DNA of 64,000 nt from VXPW01 sp965115815 (lineage in GTDB: Bacteria > Pseudomonadota > Alphaproteobacteria > TMED109): assembly GCA_965115815.1 (NCBI GenBank), contig OZ220465.1:3968001-4032000 (forward strand), in the 5' to 3' direction. This document shows positions 17,931 through 27,043 of the stretch, piece after piece. The position numbers and the translations under genes were made by a program. Position 1 is the first letter of the stretch; the number at the start of each line of letters is the position of its first letter. The notes beneath the pieces are model-generated. The model searched no databases. It saw only the letters and a program-made list of their open reading frames with translations, and had not been told where the DNA came from.

Positions 17931-18737
17931 TCAGCGGCGGCCCCGGAAGCCGCTGCCCACCGGAATCAGGAAGCTGACGGCGAACATCACGCTCGCCGCC
18001 AGTACGATCGACGGGCCGGCCGGCACGTCCCACCGCAGCGATCCGAACAGGCCGGCCGCCACCGAAACCACACCGATCGACGTGGCCGCAAGCGCCATGC
18101 GCTCGGGCGTCGCGGAGAGTCGGCGGGCGGCCGCGGCGGGAATCACGACCATCGACACGATCAGCAACATGCCGACCACCTTCATGCCGATCGCGATGAT
18201 TCCCGCGATCAGGAAGATCAGCAGGGCGTTCGCGCGGTGAACCGGCACCCCTTCGACGACTGCGAGATCGCGGTTGACGGTGGCGGCGAGAAGATGGTTC
18301 CATTTCCATGCTAGGGTTCCGGCCGTGACTGCGGCGACGCCGAAGATCAGCCACAGGTCCGCCACCCGGATCGCGAGGATGTCGCCGAACAGATAGCCGA
18401 TGAGATCGACCCGGACCTGCTCCAGGGTGGAAAGGACCACAAGCCCGGCCGCGAAGACGGCATGAGCCAACACGCCCAGCAGGGCGTCCGGAGAAACCAG
18501 CTGCTGCCGCTCCAGCAGCACCAGACACCCTGCAATCATGAGACAGAGGGCAAAGGTGGCGACCACGGGCGGCACATTGAGCAGGAAGCCCACGGCCACC
18601 CCGAGGAGCGCGGCATGCGCGATCGTCGCGCCGAAGTACGCCATGCGCCTCCAGACGACGAAGCAGCCGATCGGGCCCGCGGCCAGGGCCACTCCGACGC
18701 CTCCCGCCAGAGCGCGCACGAAGAAGTCCTCCATCAC
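17931..18737 (-). CDS. znuB: Zinc ABC transporter permease
   Basis: A 268-residue inner-membrane permease of the ABC-3 family (ZnuB/MntB/TroC type) that carries metal through the membrane with ZnuC. About eight hydrophobic segments run from FFVRALAGGVGVALAAGPIG to the C-terminal VLAASVMFAVSFLIPVG. Family landmarks are the early FVVWRRMAYFGATIAHAALL, LFGDILAI near the middle, and KVVGMLLIVSMVVIPAAAAR. The ATG overlaps the stop of znuC by 4 bases (18734-18737), so both form one operon. Zinc rather than manganese is inferred from the His-rich tail of the partner ATPase. Downstream sequence is a MITE mosaic. Confidence 0.9.
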   Translation of the reverse strand: MMEDFFVRALAGGVGVALAAGPIGCFVVWRRMAYFGATIAHAALLGVAVGFLLNVPPVVATFALCLMIAGCLVLLERQQLVSPDALLGVLAHAVFAAGLVVLSTLEQVRVDLIGYLFGDILAIRVADLWLIFGVAAVTAGTLAWKWNHLLAATVNRDLAVVEGVPVHRANALLIFLIAGIIAIGMKVVGMLLIVSMVVIPAAAARRLSATPERMALAATSIGVVSVAAGLFGSLRWDVPAGPSIVLAASVMFAVSFLIPVGSGFRGRR

Positions 18738-19534
18738 GGACGGTTCCGGAACGGAGCGACGGGCCGGGGAGGATCGGCCCGGTCGGGCACCGGCCCGCCC
18801 GCGGCATCATGGCGGTGGTCATGGGCGTGCTGGTAGATGGCCAGGCTGCTGGCGACGTCCCGGCCGAACAGGGACACGAATTCAGGGTGGCGCGTGATCG
18901 CCCGGGGCGCACCGGTGCAGCAGACGTGCCGGTTGAGGCAGACCACCGTATCGGTCGCTTCCATCACCAGGTGCAGGTCGTGCGAAACCAGCAGCACGCC
19001 GCAACCGTACCGGTCCCGGATCCTCGCGATCAGTCGATAGAGAGCACTCTGACCGGCGACGTCGACGCCCGCGAGCGGCTCGTCGAGCACCAGCAGTTCC
19101 GGCTTGCGCAACAGGGCTCGCGCCAGAAGCGTCCGGTGCAGTTCACCGCCGGAGATGTCCGACAGCGGGTGGTCCAGGATCGCGCCGGCACCAACCTCCG
19201 AAAGCACCGCCTCCAGCCTCCCACGCGAGACCGGCAGGCCGAGCGTCAGGAACCGCCGCACCGTCATCGGCAGCACGGCCTCGCGGTGGACCTGCTGCGG
19301 CGAATAGCCGATGCGCAGGCCCGCCGTTCGCCGGACCTCGCCGCCGGTCGGACGGAGGATCCCGAGGAGAACGCGGACGAGCGTGGACTTTCCGGCGCCG
19401 TTCAGCCCGATCAGCGTCACGATCTCGCCCCGGTGGACCGCGAGGTTTACCCCTTCAAGCACGCTCCGCTGCCTAGTGCGCACGGTGACCCCGAGCGCCG
19501 CGACGAGCGGAAGCGCCCGAGCCGAACTACCCAT
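18734..19534 (-). CDS. znuC: Zinc ABC transporter ATP-binding protein
   Basis: A 266-residue ABC ATPase that powers zinc import. Visible motifs: Walker A GLNGAGKST (near residue 43), signature ISGGELHRT (near 127), Walker B LLVLDEPLAGVD (near 147) and the switch His in VSHDLHLVM. The C-terminal tail has the His-rich IYQHAHDHRHD pattern typical of ZnuC, which supports zinc as substrate. It is first in a two-gene operon with znuB. The periplasmic binding protein znuA and the regulator zur, often adjacent, are not in the window, and I see no clear Zur palindrome upstream. The start at 19534 is the frame's first ATG. Confidence 0.92.
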   Translation of the reverse strand: MGSSARALPLVAALGVTVRTRQRSVLEGVNLAVHRGEIVTLIGLNGAGKSTLVRVLLGILRPTGGEVRRTAGLRIGYSPQQVHREAVLPMTVRRFLTLGLPVSRGRLEAVLSEVGAGAILDHPLSDISGGELHRTLLARALLRKPELLVLDEPLAGVDVAGQSALYRLIARIRDRYGCGVLLVSHDLHLVMEATDTVVCLNRHVCCTGAPRAITRHPEFVSLFGRDVASSLAIYQHAHDHRHDAAGGPVPDRADPPRPVAPFRNRP

Positions 19535-19877
19535 GATCGGGCAAAGTACGGTCGAGCGGGGCGATCGTTCCGGACGGGTACGGCAGCTTCATGCCGCGAC
19601 CTCCTGACCCTGGTTTGTCCCGTGCCGCACCGGGCACGAGTCCCCGGCGGAACCGCACTGGCAAGCGACGGCGGGCGAGATTCCCCGCAGTGGAACCCGG
19701 CCTGGCTGCGATTCGGTCGCACGGGCCCGGTTGGTCGGCGTCGGTCCCGGATCCCGTACCACCGGGCCGCCGGCCGATGGCCTCCCCGGCCGGCAGCTCA
19801 ATACAGCATAGCCCGGTACGCAACCGCGACCCGGACGCGGGTCGCCGTACGGGCCGCCATCCGGCCCGGTATCCCGG

Positions 19878-20075
19878 CAAGACTTTCCCCACGCTGTGGT
19901 TGGTGCTTGGAATGACCGCTGAACGGGACACAAATTTCCGCTTTCTTGCTAGGTTTTCCGGCTGCGGCGACCCGTGGATGGCCCAAAGCGAGAAAACCCG
20001 GCAGGGTTGGGCCCGTGCAACCTCCCTCCATCCATCAGCAGTCGGCAAGATCGAATGCAGCGTGGGAACGTCCTG
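19878..20075. repeat. 198-bp MITE with 9-bp target duplication, copy 1
   Basis: Inverted ends CAAGACTTTCCCCACGCTG and (right, reverse complement) CAGGACGTTCCCACGCTG. Flanks GTATCCCGG (19869-19877) and GTGTCCCGG (20076-20084) are a 9-bp duplication with one mismatch. The same element, inverted, is at 22739-22931. No full-length parent is visible in the window. Confidence 0.82.
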
Positions 20076-20084
20076 GTGTCCCGG

Positions 20085-20900
20085 GCATGCGCAGAAGGGC
20101 TCCGGACGGACGGCGTCGCACCGGGTGCCGTCGTGCGGATCACCGTTCTCCTTCCGGACCACGAACGCAACGTCCGTCGGGGGGATTGCGATGCCGGGCC
20201 CCCGTGCGTCGCGTCTTCCCGCGGTTCCGCACGACGCGCACTTCCGGATCCGGCTTCGAAGCAGTCACGATGCGCGCTTCGGCTCGCGGTTGGGTTTCCG
20301 CGTCCGCGTCGATGCCCGCACGCCGCTCCGGATCCTGAAGTACAGCGTCCGTCTCCGGCCCCCGGAAATCGAGACCAGTCCCGTCCGGGACCAGCCGTCG
20401 TGCGGTACCGATGGGCCCGCGGTGGCGGAAGCTGGGATCGCCCGGGGACCGACGGAAGCCGGAGCGAAGGTCCGTTCGGAATCGTGTTGCGTCTTCCGCG
20501 TCTGCACTTCGGCTTCGGTCCGGGTGCGGTACGCGACCGGATTCGGAGTGCGACGACATCCGGGGGAAAGCCGGGCCCCGCAAGGCGTTGCGGATGCGGC
20601 CGGCCGGTCCTGCCGACCGCGGATGCACGGCCCGGCCGATGGGGAAGTCCGGATCAGGCGCACGCGGCCATCGGTATCCGGATGCACCAGCCCCGACCCC
20701 GGACACGGTCACCGATGGTATCGGGGCCCGGGGCGGCAGACGGACACCGACCGATCCACCCACGGATGCCGGTTCGCACTTACCCCGTTGAAAGGGCAGA
20801 CAGATGCAGGCCCTACTCTCATCCCACGACCGGTGAACGCCCGGCCTCGACCGGTCTTCAAGGGATGCGGCAACTCGACCGGGAGCACCCTGCCAAGGAT
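20085..20900. other. No recognisable gene
   Basis: About 800 bp of GC-rich sequence with long overlapping open frames on both strands but no recognisable protein, no repeat shared with the rest of the window and no convincing ribosome binding site. It may be a strongly decayed element between the MITE and the tRNA gene. Confidence 0.5.
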
Positions 20901-20902
20901 GG

Positions 20903-20974
20903 TGGGCGCGGCTGGGATTGAACCAGCGACCCCTACGATGTCAACGTAGTGCTCTCCCGCTGAGCTACGCGCCC
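20903..20974 (-). tRNA. tRNA-Val (GAC)
   Basis: On the minus strand a cloverleaf reads: acceptor GGGCGCG paired with CGCGCCC; D arm GCTCAGCGGGAGAGC; anticodon arm CTACG-TTGACAT-CGTAG with anticodon GAC; short variable loop; T arm CGCTGGTTCAATCCCAGC (5-bp T stem). Discriminator A; CCA is not encoded. GAC decodes valine GUC/GUU. An IS4 remnant starts about 180 bp upstream. Confidence 0.95.
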
Positions 20975-21149
20975 GTCGTCTGCACCGGTCCAGTATAGGC
21001 GCCCGGACCGACCCGGCCAACCGCAGCCCGGTTGACAAGAACGCCGACTCGGCACGACGAGCACCCGGCCCGCCTGCATCATCAGCGGGGTTCGAGGGTT
21101 GGTGCGGTGAGGGAAATTGATCAAGCCGCAGCATGTTGTCCGGATATCC

Positions 21150-21540
21150 AGTGCGGGATCATGCGTGCTTGCGCGGTATCTTCCCAGATGAGCGACCGGG
21201 CGCACGGCATCCCCGAGCGGACCGGGCGGCGTCATGTGGTTCTCGGCGACGCACTCCCGCAGGAAGCGGAGTTCCGGGTCGGTGAACATCGATGTGGAAT
21301 CCCGATCCGGAACCTGGCAGTCGGGCAGGGTCGTGACCATGATGCGCCCGGCGATCACGGCGTTGATGGCGATGGCCCGCTGCAGGCGTTCGGCAGTGCG
21401 GCACCGAAGGAACCCGGTGCGACAGCACGACTTGAGAACGCGGAAGATATCTTTGACCTCCCACCGCTGGAGGCAGAAGCCGACCATCCTTGGCGGCGTC
21501 CTCGGCACCGCACACCCGGAGGGTGGTGAGCAAAGCCCCG
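21150..21540 (-). pseudogene. IS4 transposase C-terminal remnant
   Basis: Minus-strand translation gives RWEVKDIFRVLKSCCRTGFL, then RLQRAIAINAVIAGRIM, MFTDPELRFLRECV and LGDAVRPVAHLGRYR, the C-terminal end of an IS4 transposase (compare RGRIEDWHRVLKRG and LGHAVRTLAIFGGYL in the 55246-57618 protein). The catalytic Glu/Lys helix is recognisable (E-x6-K of the YREK motif). The N-terminal part is absent. Confidence 0.75.
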
Positions 21541-22299
21541 GTACTGGATCCTCGCCCCCGGGAAATCGGTTTCGACGATGTGAACGCCTGAAACTCTCCT
21601 GAATCTCGTTCACTCAGCCCGTCGTCATGGAACCGGGCATTGGGTTCCGCTACCCGAAGGCTTGTATCGCAGGATGACGGGAGCGACAACGGGGGCGGAA
21701 GCGGGCTGGAGGACATCCTTCTTTCCAGTGCCTTTCGATCCCGCTCCGAAACGGTTCCGGGGCGTCGGGTTCGACGGCCCCGTCTCGTCACCGGCCTTGC
21801 CGAGAGCACGTACACCATCATGCGCCCCGCTTCCCCAAGGTACCGTGAGCCCCGCAACCCGACGGCTTCCCGCTTCCGCCTCTCCACGCTTTCTCGGGAG
21901 AGGTTTCCCGGGAAACGCGGCCACGCTGCCTGTCATTCACCCCTGCAGCAGCACCGGATGTCCACCGGAGGGAAAGTGCCACGAGGGTCCGTCTCGCCCG
22001 ATCGGGGAGGAACGCCGAGGTCTGCACGAAGGTCTTCGGCGCTCTTCCTCACGGTCTGCGGGAGCGGGGTGACGTGGCTGCAGGGACACGGTGTCGCGGC
22101 CGTGGTCCCGGAGGCCACGAACATCGACCGGGAGACGGGGTACGATGCCGCACCGGCCGGCGGGACAATGGCATTCGGAGGAGTCTTTCTGGCATTCGAA
22201 TACGGTAACTGGTCAGGTAGTCGACACGTGCTTTCGGGATTTTCCGTGCCGTGAACGGTCCGATGGAAGGACTGTCGATGGAGTGGATTACAGGAGCGG
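21541..22299. other. No recognisable gene; one element-end motif
   Basis: No supported gene. At 22154-22173 the sequence GGCGGGACAATGGCATTCGG occurs; the same string bounds the DruA fragments at about 48294 (inverted) and 53634, so it may be a leftover terminus of that element family. Confidence 0.45.
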
Positions 22300-23932
22300 C
22301 ACTCTCTCACGAATCCGCCAGGCGGAGCGCCCGACTCCCCGGCTTCGCCCAAAGCGCCTCCCGCACCTTCCATCCCTGCGTGCGCGCGGTCTCGATCCGG
22401 ATTCTCCGCACCGCAGGATCCCGAGCCCCCGGTTCGCTCCGGTAACCGCGGGAGATCTTCGGGTGCACCTTCCGCATCCGTAGATCCCTTTCGGCCTCGT
22501 GGTTCGTCGGGGGAACGGACGGATTCCGCGGGAACCGCAGGACTCCCTCCCGAGGGTCCCGCCGTCGCAGGGCGAGGTTCCCGCCCTTGCTCCTCCTGCG
22601 TCTTCCGCATCTCTTCCCGGTTCCCGATGCCGGCGGCGGCCGCACCTCATGCCCGGCGACCGCGTCGGCCACGATTTCGTCGGAGTGCCTCTCGATCCGG
22701 TCCGTCGAGTCCGTGGACCGCGCGGCCCACCGGTACGACAGGACTTCCCACGCTGCATTCGATCTTGCCGACTGCTGATGAAGGGAGGTTGCACGAGCCC
22801 AACCCTTTCGGGTTTCTGGCTTTGGGGGGTCCACGGGTCGCCACAGCCGGAAAACCGGGCAAGAAAGCGGAAATTTATGCCCCCGTTCAGCGGTCATTCA
22901 AAGCACCGACCACAGCGTGGGGAAGGTCCTGCCGGTACGATCCGCTTTGTGGGCCTCATGCACGGTGCCCCGAGGCCCCTTCTTCCTCCGCTCGGCCCAC
23001 TCTTCTCCGCACGACTCCTCCAGGATTCGAGTTCCCGCAGGAGGGGCGAGGCCGTGCGCAGAGAGAGTGTTCCACATCTTCCCGTACGGGTTCCGGAAAT
23101 CGTGCACGGAACTGCCGGTCCGTTCCTCGAAGATGTCTCCTCCCCGGCTTTGGCCGAGACGGAACGGGCCGAGAGGCTCCGTGCAGGCAACCGGTACCCG
23201 TTCCACCCGCCGTGGACCCGGACGCCAGTCTCATCCCTGTGCTGGACGGCGGCTCGGGCCGCGAAATCCCGGACCCGTTCAGCGAAGCCGGAACCTCGGT
23301 CGGCGGCACGAGCCCGAAGGGCGGAAACCGTTCCTTGGGATCGGGGCGCGCCGAAGAGATCCGCCCCTACCGCGGCGACCCGGCGGCGTGGGATCCGGTG
23401 CGCCGCACCCCGTACCGCACCCTCGATTCCCCCTTCGGGCCGTACGGAGCCGGGCCGTCACACCTTCCGGAAAACCGCCTGTGTTCTTCTCGCCGCAGAG
23501 GCCGCACACCCCCTTGTGCACCCAGTGCTCGACGGTCTCCCGCACTCCCGGTGGAAGGTCCGGGACCTGCCGGACGACCGGCACCTCCGACCGCGCTCCG
23601 TCCCGCGAGGTTCCGCATCGACCGCAACGATCGGGACGAGGGTCTTCGATCCAGTCCGGCGTCGCAGAACGGCGCAGGGTCGTGCCCTTGGGGCCGGGCT
23701 GGCCGCCCGGACGACACCCCGAAGCACGGCGGCGGACGGAAGTCCTCTCCTTCGGACCCGGACGGGCAAGGCCATCGCGGGAAGGCGGCTTGGGGCGGTT
23801 GCGGCCCAGCCGACGCTCACATTCGGCCACCCGACCCTGCACGGCCGCCAGCGCCGCTACGGCCTCGTCGCGCGCGGCGACAGCCGTGGCACGTCTGGAT
23901 TCAAGATCGGCAATCCGATTCCGGAACACCAC
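22300..23932 (-). pseudogene. IS66-family transposase, decayed
   Basis: Minus-strand pieces in several frames: N-terminal IADLESRRATAVAARDEAVA and KPPSRDGLARPGPKERT, the zinc-finger-like region VVRQVPDLPPG and VHKGVCGLCGEKNTGGFPEG (23,450-23,930), and the C-terminal FPRNPSVPPTNHEAERDLRM, KISRGYRSEPGARD and RTQGWKVREAL (22,330-22,560), where the Glu of NHEAERD is the third catalytic residue. The middle is scrambled by frame changes and by the MITE inserted at 22739-22931. It is unlike the IS66 copy at 46336-47814. Confidence 0.75.
22739..22931. repeat. 193-bp MITE with 9-bp target duplication, copy 2
   Basis: Ends CAGGACTTCCCACGCTG and its complement CAGCGTGGGGAAGGTCCTG, flanked by a perfect duplication CCGGTACGA (22730-22738 and 22932-22940). 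Same family as 19878-20075, opposite orientation. It interrupts the IS66 pseudogene. Confidence 0.88.
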
Positions 23933-24059
23933 CGAACCCCCGCCGGTCCTCGATCCGGTCCCATCGACGTTCGTGGAACATCCTCTGTCCGGGAATCGCG
24001 ACTTCCATCGTTTGGGTCCGATCGGATCACATCATGCACATATGAGGAACAGAATCTTA

Positions 24060-24242
24060 GAGCCTGTACGGAAACTATTGAGCGGTCCCGATTCTGACCG
24101 CTCGTGCAAAGTATCGGCGTCGGAGAGACCGCTTCGAAAGCAATCTGACAGATGTGGAATGGGCTTGTCTGATCCCGATGTACTCTCCAGCCACATCGCA
24201 GATACCAGAATCGGGGCCGCTCCATAGTTTCCGCACAGGCTC
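24060..24242. repeat. 183-bp IS5-derived MITE
   Basis: Inverted ends GAGCCTGTACGGAAACTAT / ATAGTTTCCGCACAGGCTC, flanked by a TTA duplication (24057-24059, 24243-24245). The left end is that of the IS5 element at 4379, and the interior (CGTGCAAAGTATC, GAGACCGCTTCGAAAGC) comes from the start of its transposase gene. Confidence 0.88.
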
Positions 24243-24510
24243 TTAATCCAACCCCCGTACTACCTGACCAGTTACTTCGTCATGATTTCCCCCGAACGGA
24301 GTCGACCGAAGTCCCGCCAGCCTGACGGGACTTCGGGTGGCAGGCACTCCTGGTCGTGGCCGTGTCCTTCGTCCCTTGCTCATGGACCGGCAGACGGATA
24401 GCGTGGCCGTGCGTTCGGCGCGTCCGTTCCGGGACCTTCGGAACCGCGACCGGGGACGTCCCGCACTTCCCGCTTGGCCGCAGGTTCCGGCGCCGCGAAG
24501 GGAGAGACCG

Positions 24511-26073
24511 ATGACCCGGTGCCTTCTTCCGATCGGGATCCAGGACTTCCCGACGATCCGGAGCGAGGATTTCTACTATGTCGACAAGACGTTGCTCATC
24601 CGTAAGCTGGTGGACGAGGGGCGCCATTATTTCCTGTCCCGTCCGCGCCGCTTCGGCAAGAGCCTGTTGCTCGACACGCTGGGATCGCTGTTCGCCTGCC
24701 ACGAGCCCCTGTTCCGGGGACTGGCCGTCCATCCGCATTGGGACTGGTCCTCGCCGCATCCGGTGGTGCGGCTGAGCTTCGGCGGAAAGTACGACGAACC
24801 GAGCGAGATCGAAGGGGACATCATCGAGCAACTGGAGAGCGTGGAGCGCGAGCACTGCCTCTCGCCCGCCCGGACCTCCGATACCGGCCCGAGGCGTCTC
24901 CGGAACCTCCTCGACCGTCTGCACGGCACCACCGGCCAACAGGTCGTGGTGCTGGTGGACGAGTACGACAAGCCGATCCTCGACATGCTCCACGATCCGG
25001 AGCGCGCGACGGCCAACCGGGACTACCTGCGCGGCTTCTACGGCATCGTCAAGGACAGCGCCCGGCAGGTCCGCTTCGTCTTCGTCACCGGGGTGAGCAT
25101 GTTCTCGAAGGTCAGCCTGTTCTCGGGGCTCAACAACCTGAAGGACATCAGCCTCGATCCGCGCTTCGCCACGATCTGCGGCTACCGCGAGGAAGACCTG
25201 GACCGGGTGTTCGGGCCCGAGTTGGCCGGGCTGGACCGCGAGAAGATCCGCACCTGGTACAACGGCTACCACTGGCGGGGCGGGGAGCGGGTCTACAACC
25301 CCTATGACGTGCTGCTGCTGTTCGACCACCGGGAATTCCGCCCCTACTGGTTCGAGACCGGATCTCCGGACTTCCTGTTCCGGATGCTGATGGAGAAGTC
25401 CGTGAGCCCGATGGAACTGGAGGGCCGTCTGGCGGAGAGGTCGCGGGTCTCGAAGTTCGAGGTCGGCGCCATCGACATCGAGGCGCTGCTCTTCCAGACC
25501 GGCTACCTGACCATCGCGGAGGAGGAGCGGGACGACTTCGACGCCTTCTACCGGCTGGACTATCCCAATCTCGAGGTTCGGATCAGCCTGAGCCGAGGAT
25601 TGCTCGCTTGGCTGGGGGAGAAGGGCACCGAGTCGCCGAAGCAGGGTCGGGAGTTCTGCGCGTTGCTGGAGGCACACGACTTCGCGGGCTTCGGCGAGAA
25701 GCTCCGCGCTTGGCTCGCGGGGATTCCGTACCAATGGCACGCGAAAGGCGACCTGGCGCGCTACGAGGCTTGGTATGCGAGCCTGCTCTACATGTGCCTG
25801 CGTTCGGTCGGGGTGGACCTCAGCGTGGAGGAGGCTTCGCACCGCGGCCGTGCGGACCTGGTGGTGCGTCTCGGCGGGCAGGTCTTCGTGCTGGAGTTCA
25901 AGATGGCCGATGGCGAGGACACCGCCGCCGCACTGGATGCGGCGATGGCACAGATGCGCGAGCGGGGCTATGCGGAGACCTACCGCGACCACGACGGCCC
26001 GGTCTATCTGATCGGCGTGGCCTGTGGGCGCGAGGCGCGCAATCTTCTCGATCTCCGCGCCGAATCTGCATGA
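24511..26073 (+). CDS. AAA-ATPase-like / PD-(D/E)XK nuclease-family protein
   Basis: A 520-residue protein of the AAA-ATPase-like (Pfam AAA-ATPase_like) plus PDDEXK_9 family. The N-terminal IGIQDFPTIRSEDFYYVDKT signature is followed by a Walker A-like RPRRFGKSLLLD (near residue 47) and Walker B VVVLVDEYDKPI (near 150). The C-terminal half ends in a restriction-nuclease-like core: HRGRADLVVRL and FVLEFKMA (D...E-x-K, near 455-475). The ATG at 24511 follows AAGGGAGAG; the longer frame from 24337 is not supported. Family members are abundant in IS-rich, host-associated or anaerobic bacteria and are suspected of roles in mobile-element biology or defence, unproven. It stands between an IS5 MITE and the DruA-IS4 transposon. 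Confidence 0.88.
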   Translation: MTRCLLPIGIQDFPTIRSEDFYYVDKTLLIRKLVDEGRHYFLSRPRRFGKSLLLDTLGSLFACHEPLFRGLAVHPHWDWSSPHPVVRLSFGGKYDEPSEIEGDIIEQLESVEREHCLSPARTSDTGPRRLRNLLDRLHGTTGQQVVVLVDEYDKPILDMLHDPERATANRDYLRGFYGIVKDSARQVRFVFVTGVSMFSKVSLFSGLNNLKDISLDPRFATICGYREEDLDRVFGPELAGLDREKIRTWYNGYHWRGGERVYNPYDVLLLFDHREFRPYWFETGSPDFLFRMLMEKSVSPMELEGRLAERSRVSKFEVGAIDIEALLFQTGYLTIAEEERDDFDAFYRLDYPNLEVRISLSRGLLAWLGEKGTESPKQGREFCALLEAHDFAGFGEKLRAWLAGIPYQWHAKGDLARYEAWYASLLYMCLRSVGVDLSVEEASHRGRADLVVRLGGQVFVLEFKMADGEDTAAALDAAMAQMRERGYAETYRDHDGPVYLIGVACGREARNLLDLRAESA

Positions 26074-27043
26074 ACGGCACCCGCGAACACCTGCCTGACC
26101 CACGAAGCGGCCCCGTCCCGGATCCTTGCGTTGAACCATTCCCGGCCGATACGGCCATCCCGTGCGTCACGGTTTCGCCATGCTGTTCGCGGCCTTTCAA
26201 CCGGACATGCTTGACTCGTTGTTCATGAGGCCGTACATGATGGCCCATGAGGATCGGCTTTCGACATCTGTCCGCGACGACGGTTGACTGGCTGAAGGCG
26301 GCGTCGGCTGCCGAGGGCAGCACCGCTCGTCCCTAGCGCGGGGATTGTGCGAGCGCGAGGAGTGGCGCAACGCGAAGGGAGAGCTGTGCCTTGCCTCGGC
26401 ATGCGCGGGTCTGCCTGATCTTGCTGCGTCGCTCGACCTCGTCCTTCCTGCGCCCAGACCTCATGCCTTCGACCCCGACACCCTTGAGCGGGACGATCCC
26501 GACCGAGCACTGGCCGGTACCCTGGAGGACCTTGGAGAGGTCACCGTAGAGCCGGTCGGCGCGGGCGAGGACAAGCGCTTGGCCCGTTCGATGATGGCGA
26601 CTTGGCATCCCGAGGGCGAGGCGTGCGCACCCGGGGCCCGTGTGAGCTACTGGATCACCTCGTCGCGTCACGGTCGCCTCGGCGGCTTGGTGTTCGGTGC
26701 GGCGAGTTGGCACCAGAAGGCGCGCGACGACTTCATCGGCTGGTCCCAGGGAGCCCGTGTCGCCCACCTCGGCGAGATCGTCAACCACGATCGCTTTCTG
26801 ATTCTTCCGTCGGTACATGTGCAGGAGTTGGCCTCCCATGCCTTGGCCTGTGCCTGCCGGCGTCTGGCCGCGGACTGGCACGAGAAGTACGGGGTGAGGC
26901 CGGTTCTGGCGTACACGTATGTGGGTCCCGAGCACAGCGGCGTGAGCTACCGGGCGGCGGGCTGGGAGCGCTGCGAGGAGACGACCTCGGGTCGACCTCC
27001 CGGGGCTACGGGCCCGGGCGTGCAGCGCGCGGTGTGGATGAAG

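Noticed and set aside
20085..20900. Long plus-strand frame before tRNA-Val as a protein gene
   Set aside because: It has no recognisable domain, no ribosome binding site, and equal open frames in other phases, as expected from base composition.
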